In this document: in pieces, positions 44,288 through 54,812 of the stretch
Position numbering within the stretch: position 1 is the stretch's first letter
How the letters are laid out: each line of letters starts with the position of its first letter
NCBI GenBank assembly: GCA_021234155.1
Contig: JAJEKV010000057.1
Span: forward strand, 4,681,821-4,745,820
Reading direction: 5' to 3'
From: Isoetes taiwanensis
Taxonomy: Eukaryota > Streptophyta > Lycopodiopsida > Isoetales > Isoetaceae
Length of the DNA: 64,000 nucleotides
Notes under the pieces: generated by a model
The model's database searches: none
What the model was told of the DNA's origin: nothing
What the model saw: the letters and a program-made list of their open reading frames with translations, nothing else
Translations under genes and position numbers: made by a program

Positions 44288-45547
44288 ATGGCTTCCCATG
44301 GCTCTTCCTTCGGGGATTTTTGCACCGCTTCCAAGGTCGCAGACAGTTTTATAAATCTGAAAGCCCAATTGCCTACGATTCCCGAAGCATGTGAACGGCA
44401 GAAGCAGGGGAAGAAGGAGAAAAAAAGGAGCAAAAGCTTGAGCATTTCCGACAGCATATCCCTCTGCTTGGATGAAGAAGACGCATTCGCTAAATTTTAT
44501 TCGACAAAGGGTTGCAGGCCGCTTGGTCTCATATCTAATATTCTTGCATGTCTGCATAATCAAAAGGGCAATTGTGCGCCCAAATTTTCTGTTCAAACTA
44601 CCAAGGTCGACGCTTTGGTAGAATTGAATAAAAGGCAACAGGCTGCTTTGGTCGATAAACAGGACACAATTGATATGCTTGAATGGCAGATTGAACAGAT
44701 GCAGCAGATGTCTGTCAAGGAAAGAGAGCTTCAAGAAACTAGCAAAAAATTGGGGATTTCTTGCCTCCAAATTGATGCAGAACAAGGGGGCGCTGAAATT
44801 GGAAGCGGAATTAATCCCAATTGCCCTGTTCTTCAGGCCACTGCTACGCAATTGCTTCTTGAGATGACAATTGTCAGAGCGGCCCTTTCCATCAGGAAAT
44901 TTTGCAAGGTTTTTATGAAGCAGATGGAGGTTTCTGGGTATTCTGTTTGGAGGGCTCTTGCCGATTTAGAACCCAGAACTTCGTTTCTGAGAAAAGAACA
45001 CACTGCATATGCTCTTGAAGCCAGAATAAACAGAGCATTATTCCACTGTTTTGAAAGCGAAAGTTTTGACGAAGCAGGGCTGACAAAAATCCTTGATCCG
45101 AGCAAAAGGTGCCAGATTCGGCTAGAAGAATTTCAGAGGATGAAGCTATTGGATGTAAATGATGCGGTAAATCCAGGAAATGCATCTTTCGAGCCTGAAT
45201 TCTTCCGGTTTTGCGAGAACAAAACGAACGAAATGTGGGGGATGTTTCCATGGAATATAGTATTCAAAAGCTCGAGCGAAAGGGGGGTTTTTACAGCAGC
45301 GTTTATTGATGCAGCCAAGGGGGTCTGGCTTCTTCATAGATTGGCGTTTTCCATGAATCCGGCAGCCTCCATAGTTCGGGTTGGAAGAAATATGGATGCA
45401 AATCCTTTGTATGTTGAAGCTGTGGCTCCTCCTCCCCAGATCTGTACCACATGCAACAGTTCCAAGGTTGAATTCATGGTTATGCCTGGTTTTAGGACTG
45501 AAAAAATGGTGAAATGCCAGGTTTATGTTCATGTCCAGTGTAACTAA
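44288..45547 (+). CDS. DUF641 / GIL1-like (IRK-interacting-protein-like) protein, intact
   Basis: A single 419-codon open frame from an ATG in context GCATGGCT to TAA. Residues 1-95 are a Ser/Lys-rich amino part; 100-155 form a coiled coil (ALVELNKRQQAALVDKQD); 185-260 hold the DUF641 core (IVRAALSIRKFCKVFMKQME, then FLRKEHTAYALEARINRALF). The carboxy end has KGVWLLHRLAFSMNPAASI and VEFMVMPGFRTEKMVKCQVY, both hallmarks of the family. Arabidopsis members include GIL1, needed for gravitropism changes in light, and proteins binding a receptor-like kinase; they are cytosolic scaffolds with no known enzyme activity. Length fits the shorter members. The frame has no damage although both flanks are transposon-derived, so it is probably under selection. 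An imperfect direct repeat around TTCCGG lies in the 5' leader at 44128-44225. Confidence 0.88.
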   Translation: MASHGSSFGDFCTASKVADSFINLKAQLPTIPEACERQKQGKKEKKRSKSLSISDSISLCLDEEDAFAKFYSTKGCRPLGLISNILACLHNQKGNCAPKFSVQTTKVDALVELNKRQQAALVDKQDTIDMLEWQIEQMQQMSVKERELQETSKKLGISCLQIDAEQGGAEIGSGINPNCPVLQATATQLLLEMTIVRAALSIRKFCKVFMKQMEVSGYSVWRALADLEPRTSFLRKEHTAYALEARINRALFHCFESESFDEAGLTKILDPSKRCQIRLEEFQRMKLLDVNDAVNPGNASFEPEFFRFCENKTNEMWGMFPWNIVFKSSSERGVFTAAFIDAAKGVWLLHRLAFSMNPAASIVRVGRNMDANPLYVEAVAPPPQICTTCNSSKVEFMVMPGFRTEKMVKCQVYVHVQCN

Positions 45548-46484
45548 AATCTTCCTTCAGTTTATCATCTTGTTGATGATTTTTTTTAATTATCCTGTAC
45601 TTACCTATTTCATCCTTTTATAATGAATTCTTTCTTGTTGATGATAAGAATTTCGTACACCAATAAACCCCTTGATTTTTAACTTTTTTGGATGGCCAAT
45701 TCTTTAATTAACTAGGGCTTTGGAGACAGCAGCAAATGGCATATTTCACTAAATGGCATATTTCACTTGAAACTAAATCCTAGCCACTCTAGTGGAAACC
45801 CTACATTCAAAATACCAACATTATAAAAATATACCAAAAAACCAAACTTATCACATGAATACTCAATGGTTCATCAAAATTAAAATTAATACAGGAATAC
45901 TATCTACATGAATACACAATGCTTCATTTTAATTAATCATGACATACTATCTTAATGAATACACAATGCTTACACTATCGACAAAGAATCTCCATTGATG
46001 AAAAACAAAAGTTTTGAACATGGAATCTCCATTGATGGAAAACAAAAGTTCCGAACGGCCATATACAATGTTCAATCATTTGCCACCTAAAGAATCAAAC
46101 AACAAAACTAACATCAAATGGCTCGTTCAGGATCGAACCCAAGCATTTCCATATAGCCATAAAATTGAAATCATACCTGACATCTTTGCGTGCGCCCCAT
46201 CAAGGCATCCAGCACTCGCATTTCTATCACCTTTCTCCACCTGCAAGGTCTACACCTTCCGTTCACCCCATTCTAGCACATCATATAGCCTTAATTATAA
46301 CGCAAAACTGAAACTAAACACAGAATTGAATAATACAAATGTAAACTATACAATTGTGCTGACGTCATCACTTCGCCACCACATTTTACAAGATCAGTAT
46401 CTTAAACAGAACTAAGCAGCATCAAGAGTATAGCGATCCAAATTAAGAGGTATGAAATTTGTGCCCATAGAGGCGGCCTAAAGA
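45548..46484. other. AT-rich spacer downstream of the DUF641 gene
   Basis: A poly(A)-signal-like TATAATGAATTC lies about 70 bp past the stop. A phrase GAATCTCCATTGATG(G/A)AAAACAAAAG occurs twice near 45987 and 46023, and GGCATATTTCACT twice near 45740. A 133-codon frame at 46014-46415 has no recognisable motif and is probably chance. Confidence 0.5.
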
Positions 46485-47101
46485 TGTTGAAAAACCATTG
46501 ATGAAGTTCGTCACAAATTGTATGTACAGAAACTACTTAAGTTCATGGTTTATGGTCTTGTATAATATTTAGCCTTAGGGTTGATCAATGGGGCAACGAA
46601 AGTTAAAACTACTAAATGTATATACTGAGGTGTCGAAGGCTTTTAGAGCCAACTAAGAATTCAAAATAGTAATGCACCTAGGCGACCAGAAACCATGGCT
46701 AAAACCCCGATTTTATCATGAAAAAACCTGAAGATCAGATGTATAATATATGCAATATAAAATGACTGATGATTGAAGTGCATTCCAGGATCTAATTCAT
46801 CAACTAGGGCGATGTTAAATTGTTATTTTTGCTACAATAATGCAATCGATGACTTGTCCTCTATAGTAACTATCTGCTACAGTAACTCCTAATGGTTAAT
46901 GGTTTGATATTGCTACTCTTGAGATATAATAAGTGGAATTGAAGAATTGTACTTATTTCCTAGCTTGATCATTTAATAGAAGGTGATATCATTATGTCAA
47001 TCAGTTAAAATTTGAAAATAAGAAGTATTGATTTGCAAGTGCGTTGTTTGCCTAGACTCTAGTAACGTTTGCGAAAGTTTGAAACATATACCAATCCAAC
47101 A
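46485..47101 (+). repeat. 5' LTR of the copia element
   Basis: It starts TGTTGAAAAACC and ends CCAATCCAACA, so it has TGTTG...CAACA termini. Its first 330 bp match 54460-54812 closely except for a block of about 100 bp present only here (near 46770-46870). A TATA-like TGTATAATAT lies near 46558. Confidence 0.9.
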
Positions 47102-47103
47102 AA

Positions 47104-47116
47104 TTGGTATCCGAGC
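47104..47116 (+). other. Primer-binding site of the copia element (tRNA-iMet)
   Basis: TTGGTATCCGAGC follows the LTR after two bases and matches the common plant site TGGTATCAGAGC with one change. Confidence 0.85.
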
Positions 47117-47135
47117 TAAGCTTTGCTATTTAATC

Positions 47136-48303
47136 ATGTCAAGCAGGTTCTGCGCTGGCCTTTTGAGCAGTGTGGAGGTATACAAAGGTGGTCCAGAGTT
47201 TCAAGTATGGAAAGATGCCATTAGGCGCATACTAGAGGTCGAGGATTTATGGGATCTAGTTGATCCTTTAGGAGGCAATGAAGTTCATCAAATTGGAGAG
47301 TCAAATACCACTGTAAGGTCTGTAGTTGGAGTAGGATTTAATACACAAATCAATGTTGCAAGTGCTAGTCAAGCTAGTACAGGAGGCACTTCTGGAGTAG
47401 TTGGTGCAGAGATGGGGACTGCAAGGTCATTATATGCGAAACAGAAAGAAGCTAAAAGCATCATTACCTCAAAGGTAAGTTCTACCATAAGACTCAAATT
47501 AAAAAACTTGATTGCTAAGGAGATGTGTATGTTTTTGTTGAAACATTGTGAATAAAAGACATTCTCACAGATAGACTTTCGTGAAAAGGAACCCAGAAAA
47601 TTGAAACTACATGATGATGATGATGATGTGACTGAATTTTTCAATAAGTTTGATAACATTATTGCTGATTTGAGTGGAGCTGAAGTTAATCTTAGTGAGA
47701 GGTATCAAGTCCTAGCTATTGCAAGGTCCGTCATAGATAATGAACACCTCTCTTTATTCATTAGAAATGTGGCCAATGCAAGAGAGCATGCTGAAACTAT
47801 TTTAAGGAAAGAATTTGAACAAAAGAAAATCATGAAGGATGAAGATAATGAAGCCACTGGAGTAAAAGTGTTGAGGAAGAAAAAAGAATGCTTCTACTGC
47901 CATGAAGTCGGTCATTTTGAAAACAATTGACCAAAATTGAGTTCAGAATTCAACTGTTATACTTGTGGAGGAAGAGGGCATATTGCATTAAAATGTCCTA
48001 CTCCAAAGGATCTTGGTAAAGAAAGGAAAAATCCAAGCCGAGGAGGAAGATTTGAAGTTAGTAGAGAAAGAGGAGGAAGAGGACCTGCTGGAGCATCTAT
48101 TACAAAAGAAGAGAATGTGGAAAAAGCAAATGATGAAGATGAAGATGAAGATGAGGTAACAAATGCTTTTTCTATTCTTGATCAAAGAAAGATTACTAAC
48201 ACAAAATGTGGTGGTCTTATAGTTGATATTGGAGCTGAAAGATCAGTAGCTCAAACTACTGATCTGCTCAAAGACAAGGTTATGAAAAATTCTAAGAGCA
48301 TAT
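47136..48303 (+). pseudogene. Copia gag and protease
   Basis: One frame runs from MSSRFCAGLLSSVEVYKGGP with in-frame stops near 47553, 47928 and 48303. The capsid part includes DDVTEFFNKFDNIIADLSGA. Two CCHC knuckles follow: CFYCHEVGHFENN, whose last Cys has become a stop, and CYTCGGRGHIALKC, intact. The protease reads GGLIVDIGAERSVAQTTDLL; the active-site 'DSGA' of copia is DIGA here, which would disable it. An Asp/Glu-rich stretch (about 48130-48155) lies between. Gag packages the RNA and the protease cuts the polyprotein. Stops and the active-site change make it inactive. Confidence 0.88.
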
Positions 48304-49790
48304 AAGTTGGAAATGGGGAGCTCCAGAAAATTGAAGCAAGAGGACTGTTGCAACTGACAGATCTTGATGGAAATGTAGTTGACATAAATGATGTGTTTTA
48401 TGTACCAACTCTAGTGAAGAATTTAATCTCTATTAGTTAGCTTGTAGACCTAGGATATAAGGTCAACTTTGATGCAAAAGGACGTAACATCTATTTTGGA
48501 AATAAATTGAAGTTTTTTGCTACACGAATTGGAAATCTTTTTCAGTTGGATGACATAACTTATGACAATGTAAATTCAGTTATTACATCAGATTTTGAAT
48601 TGTGGCATAATCGACTTGCTCATATTCATTGCAATAATATAAAAGCTTTGGCAAAAGGAGGATGGATTAGTTTCAAAAATGTGAAATATGATAACTACAT
48701 GTGTGAAGAATGTATGCTTGGTAAAATTAAAAGATTGCCTTTTAAAGCCTCAAAGTATAGAGCCAAAGAAGTACGTGAACTAATACATAAAAGTTGTGTG
48801 GGCCATTGAATGTGAGAGGAAGAACCAACAAACGGTATTTTATTTCTTTCATAGATTCGAGAAAATGCAAACATTACTATCTCACATAAAAATCTCAAGC
48901 TTTGGATGCTTTCAAGCAGTATGTATCTCAGATGGAAAGAGAAACAGATAAACGGCTGAAATATATCAGGTCTGACATAGGGGGAGAATATTTATCAAGT
49001 TGCAGAAAGGAAGAACAGGACAATCTTAAATGCAGTAAGATCAATGATTAAAAAAAAAGGTTTACCCAATTATTTCGGGAGGAAGCTTTGAAGGCTACTA
49101 TTATGCTGCAGAACAAGTTGCCAAACTCAAGCATACAAGGTAACATACCTGACCTACTTTGGTCAAATTCACATGGAAGCATTAATTATAATATATTCAA
49201 AGTGTATAGATGTTTAGCTTACATTCATGTACCCTCTGAACTAAGGCAAAAATGGGATGATATAGCTGAAATAGGATTCCTTGTAGGATATGATGAGGAA
49301 AGCAAGGGATAGAGAATTTTTGTGCCAAGAAACAAAACCATTGTTGTTATAGGGAGTAATATTCGATCAGAGTACTTTGTACAAGGACAGGTTCAACATA
49401 GGGATAAGAAAAGATCAGAAAAAGAAATACGAAGAACTCAATAACAAGGCTGACGATGTTGATCTTGATTCAGTGGATGAATTCGCAGGAAAAGAAGACA
49501 AGGAGGAGGTTGAAACAGTTGAATAGGATCAGATCAGTCCATTGAAAATATGCAGCAAAGGAATGAGGAGATAGCAGATAAAACAACCAAAAGAAGGAAA
49601 ACTCAAATTCAGGGGATATTAGAAGAAGCTAATGTAAACAAGGAAAAATATGGTAGAATTGAAGCCTGGAAAAAGCAAGAGACATGAACACCTGGGAGGA
49701 AGAATTTGAGCAAATCATGGCAATTATAGATGGTGTATTCATTCCTAGAACATTTGAAGAGGTTATGGAATCTAGAGGTAAAATCTAAGT
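48304..49790 (+). pseudogene. Copia integrase
   Basis: It continues the gag frame (stop near 48438 inside LISIS-LVDLGYKV) with the GAG-pre-integrase zinc domain FELWHNRLAHIHCNNIKALA ... CEECMLGKIKRLPF, giving H-H-C-C. After a frameshift at about 48805, CGPLNVRGRTNKRYFISFID, then RETDKRLKYIRSDIGGEYLS follow. The last contains the Asp of 'RSD' and a GGEY Glu. The 49088-49312 frame (KATIMLQNKLPNSS ... FLVGYDEESKG) is the integrase carboxy part. Acidic linker sequence follows to about 49780. The first catalytic Asp is lost in the frameshift. Confidence 0.88.
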
Positions 49791-49799
49791 GGTTAAAAG

Positions 49800-49997
49800 A
49801 AATGCATGAGAAATTTGGAGAAATTGGGGTCATTCAAGTGTACAAACACATATGAACTGGAGCAACGTTCTACAAATCAAAATATAATTGGAAGTAAATG
49901 GATTCTTAAAATTAAAGACTGTGCAAATGGAACTAAGAAAAATAAAGCTGGCTCAAGGTTATACACAGAGAAAAGGAAGGGTCTATGATGAAACATG
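49800..49997 (+). pseudogene. Copia reverse transcriptase, 5' part
   Basis: The frame reads TYELEQRSTNQNIIGSKWIL, then KIKDCANGTKKNKAGSRLYT, corresponding to the RT start 'vprp...kwv.k.K....g...r.KARLV..G..Q..g.dy.et'. It ends in VYDETCS. The insert begins right after it; the RT resumes at 53276 with VKLTSIRLLLSLANG. Confidence 0.85.
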
Positions 49998-50342
49998 TTC
50001 ACTATAAACAAGATTGCATATTAAACGGGAGCAAAAGGAATATTCCTTAAAGATTCCCTTTTTTTTTCAAAAAAGGAGCTAAAATGAGGTAAAAATTTTA
50101 TTTTGGTCATGAAATTGCCCCCAAAATCACTCATTTTTTTGTGCAAAGAGAAAATTGACTATGTCAAAGTGACACTTTTTCTAACAGTTAGAATCTACCT
50201 GAAGTGTGTTTTTAGAGAAAACCACTAATTTAAGTGTATGTCCTACACAGCATTTTGTAAGCTTGGATTATATTCCAGAAAAGGTTACTTTTAGGTTACA
50301 ATGTGTCATTTTTTAATGATGTAATATTTCAAAGTACCAAAA

Positions 50343-50895
50343 TTGGAATCCGGAATACACTTTTACTATTCGAGGATAACAGAAGTGTATTCCAGAATAC
50401 ACTTTGCTTTTCTTGAAAGTCAAAGTGTATTCCAGAATACACTTTTGGTTTTGCTCGAAATCCAAAGTGTATTCCGGAACACACTTTTGTTGTACAAGTT
50501 TTTGAGACTCAACAGTGATCTTGCAATTTCCCAGGTTTTTCGAGTTTTTGACATTTTCAATGACCTGGCAATTTTTTTTGTTTCAATTGATTTGAATGAC
50601 CTTGCGATTTTATTTGTTTTTTATGTGGGATACAGGAACAAAGTTCTAAATAATGAAGGGATTAGCGAAAGAGAAAAACGAACCAACAACAACTAGATTT
50701 TCTAGCATGTTTAATTTATTTCGATGACCTTTCAATTGTTTTTATTGTTTTGTGTGGATACGGGGTTATGGTATTAAATAATAAAGGGGTTTTGATTTTT
50801 TTGCTTTTAAAACTAGGGATACTGGATCTTGGTTTCAAATGATAAGAGGGAAATGTATTCCGGAATACACTTTGTATTCCGGAATACATTTTTTT
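50343..50895. repeat. Palindromic GTATTCCGGAATAC cluster, left side
   Basis: Six or so copies of (AAAGT)GTATTCCGGAATACACTTT or one-base variants occur at about 50345, 50383, 50433, 50466, 50850 and 50868. The full motif is a perfect 24-base palindrome in its best form. Spacing is irregular. Confidence 0.85.
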
Positions 50896-51059
50896 TTTCT
50901 AGAGGGATAGAGACGTGTTTTTTTTGCCCTTTCTGCTCTGGCGATCTTTGTTTACAGACCTTGCGCCACGATTTTATGCTCAGATTGGAAAAGGCTATGG
51001 CGTTGGCTAAAGCTTAAGCCAAGGCGCTGGCTAAGCGTCTTTAAAAATCATTTTTTCCA

Positions 51060-51420
51060 TTTAGGGTCGGATGTAGCAGAATAAAATCGGATGCCTGAAT
51101 CAGGTCGAATGCTTTAGAGTCGCATGTAGGGCAAAACGTTTTTTCCAATAAGGTCGGATGCCAGAATCAGATGCCAGAATGTTGGATCATTCAGGTCGGA
51201 TGCTCTTAGATGCCAGAATCGAGGAGCAGGGGACTGCTGGCTGACTGATTCATAGAGTTTCAGATATGGTAGAGCATGTCAAACAAGGTTGTTTTGGTGG
51301 CTATGATGGCTTTGCAGCAGCGAAGCTATGGTGCCTCTGGTATTTTATATGGCATGGCTGTAGCGAAGCTACAGTGGCAGCGAAGCTATGGTGGCAGTGA
51401 AGCATGCCAGTGAAGCATGT
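51060..51420. repeat. Short degenerate repeats inside the TIR element
   Basis: GGTCGGATGCC(A/T)GAATC is repeated about five times at 51065-51225, and AGCGAAGCTA(T/C)(G/A)GTGGCAG about four times at 51315-51410. Role unknown. Confidence 0.65.
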
Positions 51421-52604
51421 CGTCCAAAGTAAGTTGCATAGTTTTTTTTTCTTTCTTTTAAACTAGGTGAGCAGGTCTGACCATTTGAAGCAAGGAGATG
51501 TTCTTGATTTGCCCATGCTGTGTCCGCTATGTTTAAACTGTAGCTGCTTTTCGCATTGTACATTGAAGCTTTGAAATAACAGCTGAGAAATATGGTCTGG
51601 CCATGCTTTGCATTGTAAAAGAGGACGGCGATGAATGAGAATTTTGCTGTATGAGACCTTGAAGCAGGAAAATGCTTTTGTGGTACCTCAGTTCTATCCC
51701 CATATTATGGTAAGATATTTTCACATTTTTGTGCTTTTTTAGTTGCCATTGCTAACTTTTGTCAACATGTTCTGTTATTTCTTAAGTGTCGATTTAATTA
51801 TTCTATCATTTCTTGCTGATTCTTAGCATAGAGTTCTTTTTTAAAGTAGGTTAAATTTGCATGACTATTTTTTCTAGCCAAGTTTAGCCAGTTGGTTGCA
51901 TTTCTTTTTACTGACTGGAATTTTGCTTAGTTCTTTTTAGCTTTGAAGATCTTATGTTAACTGTTTGTGTAGATTGCAGGTTCTACTTCAGTTTTGAGAG
52001 CAATTCCTCTCAATAACTTTTCACCTTCCTTGAACTCTACATCTAGAATTGCTGAACAAATATAAAGTCATAGAGTCGACGAGGATTTCATCAAATTAGC
52101 ATGAGATTTTTAGCCACTGAAGTTGGCATGTAAAAAACATTATTAGCAGAAGAAGATCACAATGGCTCGTACAAGTTGTTGCTACTTTAATGAACTAGAA
52201 CTAAGGTTGCAAAATGGAACAGTTTCTGTATATTTCTATAATAATGTTTACATGAAATGTACATGCCTTGAAAATAAAAATAAATAATATGAATTTCTTA
52301 TTATATTAATGTCTACAAGTTACTAGGAGTGTGTAAAGGCTGTTGCAAGATGTGCATCAATGTTTTTAATTTTCATCCTCAACAAAAATAAGAAGGTTGC
52401 ATACTAAACAGGGTCTATAAATCGAAGGAAATAAATCCTTCACCAAATTCTAAAAGCACCAAACCATCTTAAAGTTTTGTCTGATCTTAGAACATGCTTT
52501 TTTGGGGTGCAATAGATGCTACCTTAAGATTTGAGCAACATTTGGCATGTTGAATGGCCTCTTAAACATAAGGTGTACTGCAGAGATTGAAAACATGGTT
52601 CCCA

Positions 52605-52780
52605 ATTTGTATTCTGGAATAGCATAAGAGTGCAAGGTGCTATTCCGGAATAGCGCAAGACTTCAAGGTGTGGTGCAAAGATTTGGAATATGGCTCCCAA
52701 TTTGTATTCTGGAATAGCGTAAGAGTGCAAGTTCCTATTCCGGAATAGCGTAAGAGTGCAAGGGCAACTGACAATCCTAT
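52605..52780. repeat. Palindromic CTATTCCGGAATAG cluster, right side
   Basis: Four or five copies of TATTC(C/T)GGAATAGCGTAAGAGTGCAAG-like units occur at about 52608, 52650, 52706, 52736 and 52775. They share the core TATTCCGGAATA with the left cluster but have different flanks. Confidence 0.8.
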
Positions 52781-53276
52781 TCCAAAATAAAGTAGGAATT
52801 TTGAAAACACTGATTAGGTTCTTCTCTAGACAGATATTGGTATGCTCGGGTAGGTTCTTCTCCTCACATCATAAAATTTTATGTTTATTTCTTCTTCATA
52901 CCTTGCACATATTGTGTAATGTTCATAGTTTAACTTGTGTCCTTTTACAAATTCACCCCTTTTTGTCATGTCTTCACAATAACCCGATGCGAACAAAAAA
53001 AAAATGTAGCTGAAATAGTGCATACTAAATCATACACCATAATAATCTTGGACTTAACCTCTAAAAATGCCATTTCAAGTGATTTATATATTGATCCAGT
53101 AGTAAGAAAATAATTTTTCCTCTAAAATAGCACATTTTAAAATGTAATCACCATGATCTTCTGAACACAACCCCTAAAAATGCCATTTCAAATGGTTAGT
53201 ACATTTTAGAGAAGGGAATCTTCAAACGGGAGTGCTGCAACACTCCCGTTTAATATGCAACTGTGTTTATAGTGAA

Positions 53277-54459
53277 GTTAACAAGCATTAGACTATTATT
53301 GAGTTTAGCAAATGGATGTAAAAACAACTTTTTTGATTGCCAAATTAGATGAAAATATTTACATGAAGCCTGTTCAAAGGTTTGATTATGGGAATGGAAA
53401 AGTATACAAGCTTAATAAGGCAGTTTATGGGCCTTAAAGAGCAAGGACTTGAAAAACCTAGACATGATGGAAATCTATACAGATATAATGATACTGCATT
53501 ATAGCCCTGTATGTTGATGATTGTATCATGGCTGGCAATGATGTTAATTGCTTGAATAAATGTATAAAAACGCTTAAGGGCAGTTTTCAAATGTCTGACC
53601 GAGGTGTCGAAGTGATTAGAAACAGAGAGAAGAAGCTACTCACTCTCAAACAAAGTAAGCACATTGAAAATATGCTAAGGAGATTTAACATGTTATATGC
53701 AAATAGCATTGCAACCCCTGTAGTTCCAGGGCAGAGACTGACTAAGGAAAAAGCATTGACAGAAAAAGAAGCCTAAGAGATGGAGCAGATCCCTTACAGA
53801 GCATTAATCGGCTGCCTATTATATCTATCTAATAATACTCGACCTGATATTTCCTATGTAGTTAATATCTTGAGCAGAAGGAATCATAATCCAGCAAAAG
53901 AACACTGGATTGCTAGGAAAAGGGTGCTAAGATATCTTAAAAGTATGATGCATCATGGCATAACATACAATTCAGATTGATTCTAAAAGCCTATAGTGAT
54001 GCTAACTAGGGTGGAGATCTCAATTGTAGGAAATCCACTTCTGGTTATGTTGTTTTTCTAGTAGAAGGGCCTATAGTTTGAAGGAGAAAAAAACAAAATG
54101 TCGTAGCCTTGTCATCAGCTGAAGCTGAATACGCTGCTTCATCTATAGTTGCATAAGAGGTAATCTGGTTAAGAAGATTGTTAAAATAGCTAAATTGTTT
54201 GCTGATAGAAGTCCAATAAATATTATGACAGACAGTCAAAGTTGTATTGCTATTGTGAACAATCCAGTAGATCATGAGAGGACCAACCACATTGAATTCA
54301 AGATACATTTTATCAAAGATCTGGCTACCAAAAGATGTATTCAAATGGTCTACGTGAATACATCAAATCATGTTGCAGACATCTTTACAAAAGCACTTGT
54401 AGCAGGTAAATTTATTGAACTCAGGGAACTTATCATTCAATTGTGTGATTTTGGAGGAA
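53277..54459 (+). pseudogene. Copia reverse transcriptase (3' part) and RNase H
   Basis: After the insert the RT reads VKLTSIRLLLSLANG, ENIYMKPVQRF, VYKLNKAVYG and then the catalytic ALYVDDCIMAGND (about 53505-53545, YVDD intact). The 53528-53776 and 53780-53980 frames give the thumb and linker (PYRALIGCLLYLSNNTRPDI). RNase H follows: AYSDAN, GDLNCRKSTSGYVVF, VVALSSAEAEYAA, and INIMTDSQSCIAIVNNPVDH ending in VNTSNHVADIFTKAL, with the acidic residues in place. Stops near 53774 and 53978 and a few frame changes break it. A purine tract TTTTGGAGGAA precedes the 3' LTR at 54460. Confidence 0.9.
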
Positions 54460-54812
54460 TGTTGGTAAACCATTAATGGAGTTCATCACAAATTGCATGT
54501 ACAGAAACTACTTAAGATCATGGTCTATAATGTTGTATAAAATTTAGCTTTAGGGTTGATCAATGGGGCAACGAAAGTTAAAACTACTAAATGTATATAC
54601 TGAGGTGTCGAAGGCTTTTAGAGTCAAATAAGAATTCAAAATAGTAATGCACCTAGGCAGCCAGAAACCATGGCTAAACCACCGATTTTATTCTGTAAAA
54701 AACCTGAAGATCAGATGTATAGTATATACATTATATAATGACTGATGACTGCTTTAGAACTATCTACCACAGTAACTCTTAATGGTTAATGGTTTGATAT
54801 TGCTACTCTTGA
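54460..54812 (+). repeat. 3' LTR of the copia element, truncated
   Basis: It starts TGTTGGTAAACC and follows the 5' LTR to CTACTCTTGA, then switches at 54813 to unrelated sequence beginning TGTAACAGACCC. The remaining 280 bp of the LTR were not found downstream. Confidence 0.88.

Larger units (their letters stand above)
49998..53276. mobile_element. Non-autonomous DNA element with about 33-bp terminal inverted repeats, inserted in copia RT
   Basis: The left end TTCACTATAAACAAGATTGC and the right end (reverse complement TTCACTATAAACACAGTTGC) continue as matching ATATTAAACGGGAG. Copia RT reads directly across the two edges, proving insertion. The ends contain CACTA, but the palindromic target makes the exact boundary and the duplication ambiguous (TA is one reading), so I do not claim the CACTA superfamily. 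A second hairpin AAACGGGAGTG/CACTCCCGTTT lies inside the right end at 53224-53251. Both subterminal regions carry copies of a GTATTCCGGAATAC palindrome. There is no transposase. An intron-like GTAAGATATT...TTTTTTAG near 51710-51740 might mark captured gene DNA, with weak support. Confidence 0.8.
46485..54812 (+). mobile_element. Ty1/copia retrotransposon, split by a TIR element
   Basis: The 5' LTR (46485-47101), an initiator-Met primer site, gag with two zinc knuckles, protease, integrase, RT and RNase H in copia order (integrase before RT), a polypurine tract and a partial 3' LTR (54460-54812) lie on the plus strand. A 3.3-kb element with terminal inverted repeats (49998-53276) sits in the RT. 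The 3' LTR ends abruptly at 54812. Without the insert the copy would be about 5 kb, normal for copia. Gag to the integrase amino end stays in one reading frame with only four stops, so decay is mild there. Confidence 0.93.

Noticed and set aside
49998..50005. Assignment of the copia-inserted element to the CACTA superfamily from its CACTA end
   Set aside because: The copia target itself reads TTCACTA at this place, the 3-bp duplication expected for CACTA is not seen, and no TNP-like gene is present.
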